A DNA stretch of 9,809 bases from Myxococcales bacterium (GTDB taxonomy: Bacteria > Myxococcota > Bradymonadia > REDH01), in contig JAGWVZ010000097.1 of assembly GCA_018970625.1 (NCBI GenBank), forward strand, positions 1 to 9,809, given 5' to 3'. Positions 1 through 7,490 of this stretch are shown piece by piece (position 1 is the first letter of the stretch; every line of letters starts with the position of its first letter). The position numbers were made by a program, and so were the translations under genes. Under the pieces are notes generated by a model that searched no databases, had not been told where the DNA came from, and saw nothing but the letters and a program-made list of their open reading frames with translations.

Positions 1-227
1 GTGTGACGTATTTGCCCGTCAGCGACGTCGACGCGCTGGCATCGTTCCATGAGGTCACCCGACTCGAGGGCATCTTCCCTGCGCTGGAGTCGTCGCACGC
101 CACAGCGCTCGCTCGGCAGCTTGTGCGTTCCGGCGTCGATGTCAGCAGGGGAATGCTCATCAATCTCTCTGGCCGCGGTGAAAAAGACATCCCAACGGTG
201 CAGAAGGCGATGCAGGAGGGTGCATGA
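1..227 (+). CDS. trpB: Tryptophan synthase beta chain, C-terminal end (5' truncated by window edge)
   Basis: This is the last 75 or so codons of the PLP-dependent beta subunit, which joins indole (channelled from TrpA) with serine to make tryptophan in the cytoplasm. Seen: the C-terminal TrpB motifs EGIFPALESSHA and INLSGRGEKDI. In the family the Ser of the LSGRG motif contacts the PLP ring nitrogen. Most TrpB proteins have GRGDKD where this one has GRGEKD, a conservative change. The first full codon in frame is at position 3. The GTG there is an internal Val codon, because the upstream part of the enzyme lies outside the window. The stop overlaps the trpA start (ATGA), so the two subunits of the alpha2-beta2 complex are probably translationally coupled. 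Identity is very secure; only the upstream extent is unknown. Confidence 0.96.
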   Translation, partial: VTYLPVSDVDALASFHEVTRLEGIFPALESSHATALARQLVRSGVDVSRGMLINLSGRGEKDIPTVQKAMQEGA

Positions 228-1003
228 ATCATCTGGAAGCTGTGCTCCGTGGACTTCGCGACGAGGGCCGCAAAGGTCTCATTCCCTTTGTTTCTGCTGG
301 TGACCCCAGCCTGGAGGTGACGCACGATGTTCTGCTCGCGCTGGACGATGCCGGCGCGTCGGCCATCGAGGTAGGCGTACCGTTCTCCGATCCGATCGCG
401 GATGGTCCGGTGATTCAGGCGTCATCGCAACGCGCGCTGGCGTCTGGTGCTACCCTGCCCGGGGTGCTGGACATGATCAGCTCTCTGAAGGGGAGATTGC
501 GCGCGCCTCTGGTGCTCTTCAGTTATCTGAACCCGATTGATCGCCTTGGGTTTCAGGCGTTTGCGTCGCGCAGCGCGGCGAGTGGTGCTAGCGCGCTTTT
601 GCTTACAGATGCTCCGCCGGGCGTGGAGCCTGAGCTCGAGGCGGCGCTCGTTTCTGCCGCTCTGGACCGCATCGTACTCGTCGCGCCGACCACCCCGTCG
701 TCGCGTATGCCGCTGCTTGCGTCGCTGGCTCAGGGATTCGTGTACGTGATCGCGCGGCGTGGCGTGACGGGTGCAGGCGCTGCGGACGATGAGGCACCCG
801 GTCTCGTGGCGGGTATTCGCGAGTATTCGTCAGTTCCGGTGTATGTAGGGTTTGGTGTGAGCACCCGGCAGCACGTGGAAACCATTCATGCGTATGCCGA
901 CGGTGCTATCGTCGGGAGTGCGCTCGTGGACCTTCTGCATTGCACACCGCTGAAGGACCGGGCACACACAGCCGGTTCGTTCCTGAGATCACTCCAGCCT
1001 TGA
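224..1003 (+). CDS. trpA: Tryptophan synthase alpha chain
   Basis: The 259-residue alpha subunit cleaves indole-3-glycerol phosphate to indole and glyceraldehyde 3-phosphate, passing indole to TrpB. Length is close to the usual 260-270. Seen: LIPFVSAGDPS (residues 19-29) and the family signature IEVGVPFSDPIADGP (48-62), with Glu49 and Asp60 at the same numbers as the catalytic acids of the E. coli enzyme. Further on are the YVIARRGVTGAG strand-loop of the TIM barrel and a C-terminal phosphate-binding GFGVST motif. The ATG lies inside the end of trpB (ATGA overlap), the usual trpBA arrangement, so it needs no strong Shine-Dalgarno of its own. It is probably the last gene of the trp operon, since the next gene faces it. 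No clear T-tailed terminator follows. Confidence 0.98.
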   Translation: MNHLEAVLRGLRDEGRKGLIPFVSAGDPSLEVTHDVLLALDDAGASAIEVGVPFSDPIADGPVIQASSQRALASGATLPGVLDMISSLKGRLRAPLVLFSYLNPIDRLGFQAFASRSAASGASALLLTDAPPGVEPELEAALVSAALDRIVLVAPTTPSSRMPLLASLAQGFVYVIARRGVTGAGAADDEAPGLVAGIREYSSVPVYVGFGVSTRQHVETIHAYADGAIVGSALVDLLHCTPLKDRAHTAGSFLRSLQP

Positions 1004-1042
1004 TGTCGTGTCGCGCGGCCTGCCTGTCCCGAAATGGGCGGT

Positions 1043-1058
1043 GGTTTCACGTGAAACA
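1043..1058. promoter_or_regulatory. parS-like ParB (Spo0J) binding site
   Basis: The 16-mer GGTTTCACGTGAAACA matches the widely conserved chromosomal parS consensus TGTTTCACGTGAAACA at 15 of 16 positions; only the first base differs. The inner 14 bases (1044-1057) are a perfect palindrome centred on CACGTG. It sits in the 74-bp gap between convergent trpA and purK, outside any coding sequence. Weak flanking arms (GGGCG at 1036-1040, CGCCC at 1063-1067) extend the symmetry, offset by about one base. Known: ParB loads on parS and spreads as a CTP-dependent clamp for origin segregation and SMC loading, and sites usually cluster near the replication origin. No other copy is seen in the window. 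That this one is functional is inference. Confidence 0.72.
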
Positions 1059-1077
1059 GGGTCGCCCGTGCTGCATG

Positions 1078-2226
1078 CTATTCGTCGGTGGCCATCCGGT
1101 TGGCAACATCCGGTGCGCCGTGCGCGGCGTGTGCCCTCGAATCGGGCAGGACAGGCGAGCAAAGATTCACATGGCCCATCTTACGTCCCGCCCGTGCTTC
1201 TGCCTTACCGTAGAGGTGTACGTGAGCACCGCGCTGTAGCCATGCGTCGCGTTGGTGCACTTCGTCTCCAATCAGGTTGACCATCGTGGTAGCACATCGA
1301 ACGGTGGTCTTGCCTAACGGCAGACCGGCAACGCACCTGACCAGCTGTTCGAACTGGTCGGTGTCACAACCATTCTGAGTCCAGTGCCCACTGTTGTGTG
1401 GCCGGGGCGCCATCTCGTTGACGAGTACGTCCCCCGCTGGCGTCACAAAGAACTCAAATGCGAGCAATCCCGTCACGTTCAGATGCCGCGCGATCATCTG
1501 TGCTGCATTGCGCGCCTTCTCGGCTGTTTCCGCGGATACCGGCGCAGGTACCACGCTCCGATGAAGAATATGGTCCCGATGTTCGTTCCATGTGACGGGA
1601 AACTGGGACTCTTCACCACTGGCGGAGCGGGCCGCAATGACCGAGATTTCACCCGTAAAATTCACGTAACCTTCCAGAATACACTCGACGAAACCGAGTG
1701 TACGGTGGGCGGCGATGAGTTCAGATAAATCATGTGCCTTTACCTGCCCCTTTCCGTCGTACCCCATCGTATTGGTTTTCAATATGGCGGGATATCCGGT
1801 GCGCTCCCCGGCCTCTGCATAGACAGCACCGATCTGCTCATGGGCCGGAATGGCAGCCCAGGGCGCGGTTCCAAATCCGAGCGAGTTGGCACACATTTTT
1901 TCGTTCATGCGATTCTGTGCAACCTTCAGGACCACGGCTCCCGGGAACACGGGGCGAATGTGTTGCAAGAATTCTACAGCCTGTACCGGGACATTCTCAA
2001 ACTCGAGCGTGATGACGTCGCAGCGCTCCGCGAAGCGGCGCAGCGCGCTCTTGTCGTCCCACTCTGCGACAATGGTCGCGTCGGAGTTCTGTGACGCCGG
2101 AGAGTTCGGCTCGGGTGTATAAATCAGCGTTCGAAACCCAAGTCGATGTGCGGCATCCACGGTCATTCTGCCGAGCTGCCCGCCGCCCAGAATGCCGATA
2201 ACCGACAAAAGGGGCAGACTGCTCAT
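1078..2226 (-). CDS. purK: N5-carboxyaminoimidazole ribonucleotide synthase (PurK)
   Basis: This 382-residue ATP-grasp enzyme converts aminoimidazole ribonucleotide, bicarbonate and ATP to N5-CAIR in de novo purine synthesis. Seen in order: the N-terminal nucleotide-fold loop [12 protein letters not shown] (10-21), TLEFENVP (73-80), QNRMNEK (104-110), the ATP-binding TMGYDGKGQ (153-161), the metal/ATP-binding segment [15 protein letters not shown] (269-283), and the C-terminal [17 protein letters not shown] (337-352). All are diagnostic of PurK rather than PurT or other ATP-grasp enzymes. Length is typical (about 350-390). The start ATG overlaps the purE stop by 4 bases (ATGA on the minus strand), giving translational coupling with its pathway partner. 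The gene ends 75 bp from the trpA stop, in convergent orientation. Confidence 0.98.
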   Translation of the reverse strand: MSSLPLLSVIGILGGGQLGRMTVDAAHRLGFRTLIYTPEPNSPASQNSDATIVAEWDDKSALRRFAERCDVITLEFENVPVQAVEFLQHIRPVFPGAVVLKVAQNRMNEKMCANSLGFGTAPWAAIPAHEQIGAVYAEAGERTGYPAILKTNTMGYDGKGQVKAHDLSELIAAHRTLGFVECILEGYVNFTGEISVIAARSASGEESQFPVTWNEHRDHILHRSVVPAPVSAETAEKARNAAQMIARHLNVTGLLAFEFFVTPAGDVLVNEMAPRPHNSGHWTQNGCDTDQFEQLVRCVAGLPLGKTTVRCATTMVNLIGDEVHQRDAWLQRGAHVHLYGKAEARAGRKMGHVNLCSPVLPDSRAHAAHGAPDVANRMATDE

Positions 2227-2735
2227 GCGTGCGCTCCAACGTCCACGGGAACCTCTGAGACAGCGTCCGTCTGTCGCTGTCTGAGCTCCTCGAGACGCTC
2301 TGCCAGTGCGGGGTCATGCAGCGAAAGGATAGAAGCTGCCAGAATACCTGCGTTCTTCGCGCCAGCCTCCCCGATCGCCAGCGTACCCACCGGAATGCCG
2401 CCGGGCATCTGCACAATCGAAAGCAGCGAATCCAGTCCGTTCAGCGCTCGGCTCTGCACGGGTACGCCCAGCACCGGCAGTGAGGTCATGGAGGCCACCA
2501 TGCCGGGTAGATGAGCCGCGCCCCCTGCCCCCGCAATGATGACGTGCAGACCCCGCGCACGAGCGGTCTTTGCGTACTCGACGAGTCTGTCCGGAGTGCG
2601 GTGTGCAGACACGATCCGGCTCTCTACGTTGACCCCAAGACCCTGTAGAACATCAACAGCGAGCTTCATGGTCGGCCAGTCTGACTGACTTCCCATAATG
2701 ACACCCACGAGCGGCTGAATAGATGATTGAGGCAC
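2223..2735 (-). CDS. purE: N5-carboxyaminoimidazole ribonucleotide mutase (PurE, class I)
   Basis: This 170-residue enzyme moves the carboxyl group of N5-CAIR, the PurK product, to carbon to give CAIR. Seen: [14 protein letters not shown] (10-23, phosphate-binding loop), SAHRTP (43-48, with the catalytic His45), [15 protein letters not shown] (68-82), and [35 protein letters not shown] (88-122). These are the hallmarks of octameric bacterial PurE, and the presence of PurK fits class I. The start is GTG at 2735, supported by a Shine-Dalgarno 7 nt upstream; no ATG precedes the conserved N-terminus at a suitable distance. The tail after about residue 155 is variable and unremarkable. First gene of the purEK pair. 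Confidence 0.98.
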   Translation of the reverse strand: MPQSSIQPLVGVIMGSQSDWPTMKLAVDVLQGLGVNVESRIVSAHRTPDRLVEYAKTARARGLHVIIAGAGGAAHLPGMVASMTSLPVLGVPVQSRALNGLDSLLSIVQMPGGIPVGTLAIGEAGAKNAGILAASILSLHDPALAERLEELRQRQTDAVSEVPVDVGAHA

Positions 2736-2742
2736 GTTCCTT

Positions 2743-2747
2743 CTCCT
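2743..2747 (-). promoter_or_regulatory. Ribosome binding site for purE (supports GTG start)
   Basis: On the minus strand AGGAG lies 7 nt upstream of the GTG at 2735, within the purine-rich run GACAGGAGAAGGAAC. This decides the purE start in favour of GTG. Confidence 0.7.
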
Positions 2748-3010
2748 GTCACGACAAGGGCCGCCTCATTACCACGGTCTGTGCACATGTCCACGTTGTC
2801 GCAATCGTGCATGCTGGTGCGAGAAAGACATCTGGGGGCGCATTGCACACTCTGGAGGCGGTGCTGAGTCACATCGCCGCAGAAGAAGGCAAACCCCGGC
2901 TGGTTACTCGGGGAACCTGTTCGGTGAGTTCCGGGTCGTGCCTCGAAGTCGTAACGGGGGCCTCAGGGGACCGGCGGCACAACAAATTGCGAGCCCACGT
3001 GTGCGTGCGG

Positions 3011-3039
3011 ATGACAACCCGCGCCTTCGGTTCTATACG
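3011..3039 (+). promoter_or_regulatory. Candidate sigma-70-type promoter for the thiolase gene
   Basis: ATGACA (3011-3016, 5 of 6 to TTGACA), then exactly 17 bp, then TATACG (3034-3039, 4 of 6 to TATAAT). Transcription would start near 3046 and leave a leader of about 36 nt carrying the AGGAG ribosome site. This rests on pattern match and position only. Confidence 0.35.
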
Positions 3040-3069
3040 CCCGCCCTGCCCAGGTTATCCAAGTCAGAC

Positions 3070-3074
3070 AGGAG
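3070..3074 (+). promoter_or_regulatory. Ribosome binding site that fixes the thiolase start
   Basis: AGGAG lies 7 nt before the ATG at 3082. It favours this start over the in-frame upstream ATG/GTG-type codons from 2938 onward, which would add 48 residues that match nothing in thiolases. Confidence 0.75.
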
Positions 3075-3081
3075 CTCCCGA

Positions 3082-4281
3082 ATGAAAGCAGCATACATTG
3101 TTGATGCCGTTCGTACCCCGATTGCACGCCACGGCGGTGGACTGGCCGCCGTCCGCACCGATGACCTGGCGGCGCACGTGGTGAGCGCCCTCGCCGCGCG
3201 GCAGCCCGAAGCGGTAAGTCGTTTGAATCAGGTGATTTTTGGCGCGACCAATCAGGCCGGCGAAGACAATCGTAATGTCGCTCGCATGGCGGTTCTCCTC
3301 GCTGGATTGCCAGATTCTGTGCCCGCAGTGACCGTCAATCGGCTGTGTGGGAGTGGGCTGGAGGCGCTGACAGATGCGGTCATGCGCGTGTGGGTGGGTG
3401 ACGCTGACGTGGCTATCGCCGGCGGAGTGGAGAGCATGACGCGCTCGCCGTATGTGTTTGGGAAGGCATCGGAGTCATGGTCGCGCGAGGCCCCCAAAGT
3501 ATATGATACCAGTCTGGGATGGCGCTTTGAGAACCCGAAGATGGCGGAGCGCTTCGAGCTACAGTCGATGGGCATGACGGCCGAAAATGTAGCAGCACGC
3601 TGGGGAATTACGCGAGAAGAGCAGGATCAGTTCGCGCTTCGTTCTCATCAGAAGGCGGCCGGGTCGGTGGCCGCGGATGCGTTCGCCGCGGAGCGCGTGG
3701 CGGTGTCTGTTGCACAGAAAAAAGGCGACGCGGTGCTTTTCGATCGTGACGAATGCGTTCGCACCGATGCATCGCTGGACTCGCTGGCGCGGTTGCGACC
3801 GGTCTTCCTGAAGGGTGGCTCGGTGACTGCCGGAAACAGCTCGCCGATCAACGACGGTGCGGCTGCACTGCTGGTGGTGAGCGAAGAGGTCGTTCGGGAG
3901 CTGAACCTGACACCACTGGCGCGCGTGGTGTCTTTTGGAACGGCAGGTGTGGAGCCGAACTATATGGGAGAAGGTCCCATTCCGGCAGGCAGGCTGGCGC
4001 TGAAACGTGCGGGCTGGACGACCTCGGAGCTGGATGCCATGGAGCTGAATGAGGCGTTTGCGGCACAGGCGATCGCCTGCATGCGTGGCCTTGAATTGGA
4101 CGAGGCGAAAGTGAATCAGCGCGGTGGTGCCATCGCGCTGGGTCACCCCATCGGCTGTAGTGGCGCCCGTATCGCAGGCACACTCGCGTGGTTGATGCAT
4201 CAGAGCGGACAGCAGAAGGGCATGGCTGCGCTCTGTATTGGTGTGGGTCAGGGCATTGCATTGACCATGGAGCGCGCGTAA
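3082..4281 (+). CDS. Acetyl-CoA acyltransferase, PcaF/PaaJ-like (3-oxoadipyl-CoA thiolase type)
   Basis: A 399-residue degradative-type thiolase, which would cleave a 3-oxoacyl-CoA with CoA to acetyl-CoA and a shortened acyl-CoA. Seen: N-terminal VDAVRTPIARHGG, the nucleophile Cys89 in NRLCGSG, GGVESMTRSP (114-123), NEAFAAQA (323-330), GGAIALGHPIGCSGAR (348-363) with His355, and the second catalytic Cys385 in CIGVGQG. ATNQAGEDNRNVARMAVLLAG (55-75) and LGWRFENP (145-152) are typical of the beta-ketoadipyl-CoA thiolases PcaF and PaaJ, and the length matches theirs (about 400). The start follows AGGAG; an upstream in-frame extension is rejected. No other aromatic-degradation or beta-oxidation gene is next to it, so the true substrate (3-oxoadipyl-CoA or a general 3-ketoacyl-CoA) is unproven. 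Confidence 0.93.
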   Translation: MKAAYIVDAVRTPIARHGGGLAAVRTDDLAAHVVSALAARQPEAVSRLNQVIFGATNQAGEDNRNVARMAVLLAGLPDSVPAVTVNRLCGSGLEALTDAVMRVWVGDADVAIAGGVESMTRSPYVFGKASESWSREAPKVYDTSLGWRFENPKMAERFELQSMGMTAENVAARWGITREEQDQFALRSHQKAAGSVAADAFAAERVAVSVAQKKGDAVLFDRDECVRTDASLDSLARLRPVFLKGGSVTAGNSSPINDGAAALLVVSEEVVRELNLTPLARVVSFGTAGVEPNYMGEGPIPAGRLALKRAGWTTSELDAMELNEAFAAQAIACMRGLELDEAKVNQRGGAIALGHPIGCSGARIAGTLAWLMHQSGQQKGMAALCIGVGQGIALTMERA

Positions 4282-4401
4282 CGCGTAGCCTTGTCTGGCC
4301 ACGAGTGTAGCACCTGCTGCTCGGGTGTTGATTTACACCGGAGGTGGAACTCGTCTGCCATACCTGATAAGCAGGGCACTAGTCTGATTCTGGTGAACAG
4401 C

Positions 4402-5400
4402 ATGTCTCTACGTCTCGCCCTCACCGTACTTTTCTTGCTTTCAACGGCCTCGGCTGCGCACGCATTTGTTCGCACGCCCACGTGCTACCTGAATCAGCCG
4501 TCGAATCCTTTTCGTTGTCTCGAAGGAGAGGTTCCGCGCCCCATTTTCTGGCCGCAGGCGTGCGTGCCATGGGAGCTGCACGATCGGGGGATTGCTACAA
4601 TTCCCGATGTCGCCGAGCTGGAGCGTATTGTTACGGAGAGTTTTGAACCATGGCGGTCTGCCGACTGCGCAAGTATTGACCCGGTCTATGCCGGTCGAAA
4701 TCCTGTCGCTGCCGTGGGGCCTGGAAATGACCCGAACAACTTTAACGGAAACCTTGTTTTATTTGCTGAGGAAGGCTGGCCGAACGCACCACGTGTTCAG
4801 GCGCTGACGTCGGTTACCTATCGCGTCTCTACCGGCGAAATTGTGGACGCCGATATCCATGTGAATGCTCAATATTTTACGGTCGACGAGGTGGATCCGT
4901 CGTCACCAGACCCTGCGATCATGGACCTGCAAAATACCGTGACCCATGAAGTCGGGCATTTTCTAGGTCTGGACCATACCGAAGAGGCCACCTTTACGGG
5001 TGATTCGGGCCAGTGGCGTGAGGCCACCATGTTCGCCAGCGCAGAGCTCGGCGAGACCCGGAAACGCTCCCTGGAAGTCGACGACATCAATGGTATTTGC
5101 GCGATCTATCCGCGTAGGAGTGACGACGAATCCTGTCGTTGTGTGACGTCAGGAGTCGACGTGACCGTCCCGGACCGCGATTGCGTGCCCCTGTCCGAGG
5201 ACGGGGTGGTTGGCCCTGAGCCCACCCCCGATGCGGGTGCGGACGTGTCGCCTGATTCCGGGAGTGATGCCGGACTCGTGATTGAGCGCCACCCCGAAGG
5301 ATGTTCGCTGGCCGGTACAAGACACACGGTAAAGGTATCTTCCTTCGCCGCGCTTGTGCTGGCGCTGGTTCTGGCCACTCGACGCTCTCGAAGGTCCTGA
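4402..5400 (+). CDS. Secreted matrixin-family zinc metalloprotease with MYXO-CTERM-like tail
   Basis: A 332-residue exported protein. Residues 1-21 are a signal peptide (MSLRLALTVLFLLSTASAAHA, then FV). The zinc motif HEVGHFLGLDH (182-192; ligands His182, His186, His192, catalytic Glu183) is the HExxHxxGxxH of metzincins. It is followed by the likely Met-turn ATMF (Met210) and LEVDDINGICAIYP (224-237), the usual end of a matrixin catalytic domain. A Pro/Asp/Gly-rich linker (about 272-293) leads to Gly300-Cys301, a short hydrophobic stretch and RRSRRS. This resembles the MYXO-CTERM signal, thought to be processed by myxosortase for surface display. Nine or so cysteines fit an exported protein. 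The ATG at 4402 was chosen because it starts the signal peptide; a TTG at 4291 would bury it. Its Shine-Dalgarno is weak. The substrate is unknown. The stop is 3 bp before the helicase start. Confidence 0.87.
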   Translation: MSLRLALTVLFLLSTASAAHAFVRTPTCYLNQPSNPFRCLEGEVPRPIFWPQACVPWELHDRGIATIPDVAELERIVTESFEPWRSADCASIDPVYAGRNPVAAVGPGNDPNNFNGNLVLFAEEGWPNAPRVQALTSVTYRVSTGEIVDADIHVNAQYFTVDEVDPSSPDPAIMDLQNTVTHEVGHFLGLDHTEEATFTGDSGQWREATMFASAELGETRKRSLEVDDINGICAIYPRRSDDESCRCVTSGVDVTVPDRDCVPLSEDGVVGPEPTPDAGADVSPDSGSDAGLVIERHPEGCSLAGTRHTVKVSSFAALVLALVLATRRSRRS

Positions 5401-5403
5401 ACG

Positions 5404-7383
5404 GTGTCTGAAGCCACGTCGGCACTGGCGCAACGCGTCGCAGAGGTGTTTGGTCCAGAAGGGCGCCTCTCTACGGTACTGGGTCAATACGAGTTCCGAC
5501 CGCAGCAACAGCAGATGGCCGAAATGGTCACAGACGCCTTCGATAATGGCGAGCGGGTGATTATCGAGGCAGGTACCGGCACTGGCAAAACGCTCGGTTA
5601 CCTGATTCCTGCGATCCTCAGTGGCCAACATACCATTGTCTCGACGGCCACAAAGACGCTGCAGGAACAGATTTTTCAGAAGGATATTCCGCTCTTGCGC
5701 AAAGTGTTGCCGCGTGGGTTTCGGGCAGAATATCTGAAGGGAAGACAGAATTATCTGTGTCTGTGGCAAATGCAGTCGTTTCAGCTGGTACCACGTTTTC
5801 GACGGGAGGCCGATCAGCGCCAGTGGCCGATGATTGAAAAATGGTACGAGCACACGACCACGGGTGACCGCGGTGAAATGCCTGACCTGCCCGAAGACTG
5901 GCCCACCTGGGCCGAATTAACCGTTGGCAGCGATACCTGTCTCGGACAAAAATGTCCCCGATACGGCGACTGCTTCGTCGTGCGCGCCCGGCAGCGCGCC
6001 GCCGAGGCTGATGTTGTGATTGTGAACCACCACCTGTTCTTCGCGGATCTCGCGTTGCGCGAACGTGAAAAGGCAGAGCTACTTCCCGACTATAACGCCG
6101 TTATCTTTGATGAGGCACATAATCTGGAAGAAATAGCCGGCAATTTCTTTGGTATGAGCGTTTCGAGCTGGAGAATCATGGATCTGTGCACGGATATTCG
6201 CACGTTTCTGGAGCGTGAGAATCTCCTCGACGAGTCCGTGGATCGGAAAGTGGAAGAGACGCTTGGTGCCATGCAGCGTTTTGTCGTTGAGTTGAGTCGT
6301 CATATCGAAGGGTCTGACGGACGCGTTGACTGGGCGGAGCTCATCGCAAAACCCACAGTTGCGCTCGGCATGGATGACGCATGGAAAGACCTCTCCAGAA
6401 GTCTAAGCCGAACGGAGGACCACCTGGAGGCCATGGCCGACCGAGCCGAGGTCATTCCTCGTCTGGTGGAACGCTGCAAGCAGCTGCAGGAGGAATTTGG
6501 TATTCTTGTGGGTCGTGAAGCAGCGGACCTCGTTTACGTTGCTGAAAAACGAGGGCGCGGCGTATTTCTGCATGGTTATCCTGTTGACCTGCAGCCAATA
6601 TTTAACCGGTTACTGTATCGCACCTGCAAAACGCAGATTTATACCTCGGCGACACTATCGACTGACCAGAATTTCTCGTTCTTCAAGCGGCGCATGGGCA
6701 TGCCATCCGACACGCGTGAGCTGGCGCTTTCCCCTGTTTTTGACTACATGCAGCAGGCCATTCTGTATGTGCCTTCCAACCTGCCGGAGCCCAATGATCC
6801 GAAATTCATTGATCGGGTGGCGCCGCATATCGAGGAATTGATTCGCATCACCGAAGGCAAAGCCTTTGTGCTGTTTACGAGCTACAGAAATATGTATCGG
6901 GCCTTTGAACTGTTGGGTCCAAAGATTCGACAACAGGTGTTGTTGCAGGGTGAAAAGAGCCGGGGAGCCATTCTGGAGGCCTTTCGGCGCGATCGCGATT
7001 CCGTGTTGTTTGCAACGTCCAGTTTCTGGGAGGGTGTGGATGTTCAGGGCGAAGCCCTCTCGCTGGTGATCATCGATAAATTACCCTTTGCCAGCCCCGG
7101 CGATCCGCTGGTTCGTGCGCGGATGGACCACATTCAGAAACGCGGGGGAAATCCATTTGTTGAATTTCAGGTTCCTCAGGCCGCAATCGCGCTGAAACAG
7201 GGAATTGGTCGGCTGATTCGTCATCGCAATGATACTGGAATCGTCGCCGTGCTGGATTCCAGACTGATTCATGCTTCTTACGGTAAGCGATTTCTGGAGT
7301 CGATCCCACGTACTCGGCGTACTCAGGATGTGGAGCTGGTTCGGCGTTGGTGGCAGTCGCGGGGTTCATCGGGAGCCGACTGA
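5404..7383 (+). CDS. dinG: ATP-dependent DNA helicase, XPD/DinG family, YoaA-like, with Fe-S cluster
   Basis: A 659-residue superfamily 2, 5'-3' type helicase of the Rad3/XPD/DinG family, expected to act in DNA repair or replication-fork rescue in the cytoplasm. Seen: a Q-motif-like region FRPQQQQMAE (31-40), Walker A AGTGTGKT (56-63), TATKTLQEQ (81-89), and the iron-sulphur ligands Cys119, Cys179, Cys184 and Cys190. These are followed by VIVNHHLFFADL (205-216), the DEAH box (236-239), SSFWEGVDV (539-547) and motif VI QGIGRLIR (599-606). The local sequence around CLGQKCPRYGDCFVV and KLPFASPGDPL is closer to YoaA than to E. coli DinG, and the length (YoaA about 636) agrees. No exonuclease domain is present. 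The start is GTG, with AAGG 9 nt upstream (5391-5394). It follows the protease gene by 3 bp, so the two may be co-transcribed. Confidence 0.95.
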   Translation: MSEATSALAQRVAEVFGPEGRLSTVLGQYEFRPQQQQMAEMVTDAFDNGERVIIEAGTGTGKTLGYLIPAILSGQHTIVSTATKTLQEQIFQKDIPLLRKVLPRGFRAEYLKGRQNYLCLWQMQSFQLVPRFRREADQRQWPMIEKWYEHTTTGDRGEMPDLPEDWPTWAELTVGSDTCLGQKCPRYGDCFVVRARQRAAEADVVIVNHHLFFADLALREREKAELLPDYNAVIFDEAHNLEEIAGNFFGMSVSSWRIMDLCTDIRTFLERENLLDESVDRKVEETLGAMQRFVVELSRHIEGSDGRVDWAELIAKPTVALGMDDAWKDLSRSLSRTEDHLEAMADRAEVIPRLVERCKQLQEEFGILVGREAADLVYVAEKRGRGVFLHGYPVDLQPIFNRLLYRTCKTQIYTSATLSTDQNFSFFKRRMGMPSDTRELALSPVFDYMQQAILYVPSNLPEPNDPKFIDRVAPHIEELIRITEGKAFVLFTSYRNMYRAFELLGPKIRQQVLLQGEKSRGAILEAFRRDRDSVLFATSSFWEGVDVQGEALSLVIIDKLPFASPGDPLVRARMDHIQKRGGNPFVEFQVPQAAIALKQGIGRLIRHRNDTGIVAVLDSRLIHASYGKRFLESIPRTRRTQDVELVRRWWQSRGSSGAD

Positions 7384-7396
7384 TGTGTTTTGGTTA

Positions 7397-7436
7397 CAGG
7401 GCGGGTGCAACGAACACGACGGCCCCATGCGCCCTG
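7397..7436. repeat. GC-rich inverted repeat in convergent gap
   Basis: CAGGGCG (7397-7403) is the exact reverse complement of CGCCCTG (7430-7436), with a 26-nt loop. It begins 14 bp after the helicase stop. It may help end transcription from either side, but there is no T-run, so it is not a standard intrinsic terminator. Confidence 0.35.
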
Positions 7437-7490
7437 GATAGTGGTACGGCGCCCCGGAGTGCGGCATGGCGCTTGCTGGCCCGGGCGTAT

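Larger units (their letters stand above)
2736..3081. other. Divergent intergenic region between purE and the thiolase gene
   Basis: About 345 bp without a supportable gene. It carries the purE ribosome site at its left end and the thiolase promoter candidate and ribosome site at its right end. In the middle are two short inverted repeats that share bases. CCCCG (2894-2898) pairs with CGGGG (2909-2913), and GGAAC (2912-2916) pairs with GTTCC (2928-2932), so the two stems are mutually exclusive. No convincing -10/-35 pair for purE was found on the minus strand. Open frames crossing the region lack a ribosome site and resemble no family I know. I see no recognisable PurR box or riboswitch. Confidence 0.5.

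Noticed and set aside
2938..3081. 48-residue N-terminal extension of the thiolase
   Set aside because: The conserved thiolase N-terminus begins exactly at the ATG at 3082, which has AGGAG 7 nt upstream; the extension would also overlap the candidate promoter.
2723..3085. Plus-strand open frame of 120 codons in the purE-thiolase gap
   Set aside because: It starts inside purE, has no ribosome site, resembles no known family and overlaps the better-supported thiolase start.
3559..4302. Long minus-strand open frame (247 codons) antisense to the thiolase
   Set aside because: Its translation is Arg/His-rich with no family features, and the thiolase on the opposite strand carries all catalytic motifs. 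A shadow of high-GC coding DNA.
4291..4401. Earlier TTG start for the matrixin
   Set aside because: It would place 37 polar, Cys-rich residues before an otherwise standard signal peptide. The GGAGGTGG at 4340-4347 looks like a ribosome site but has no start codon at a suitable distance.
5149..5853. Minus-strand open frame of 234 codons across the protease/helicase junction
   Set aside because: It is antisense to two well-supported genes and matches nothing recognisable; no ribosome site was seen.
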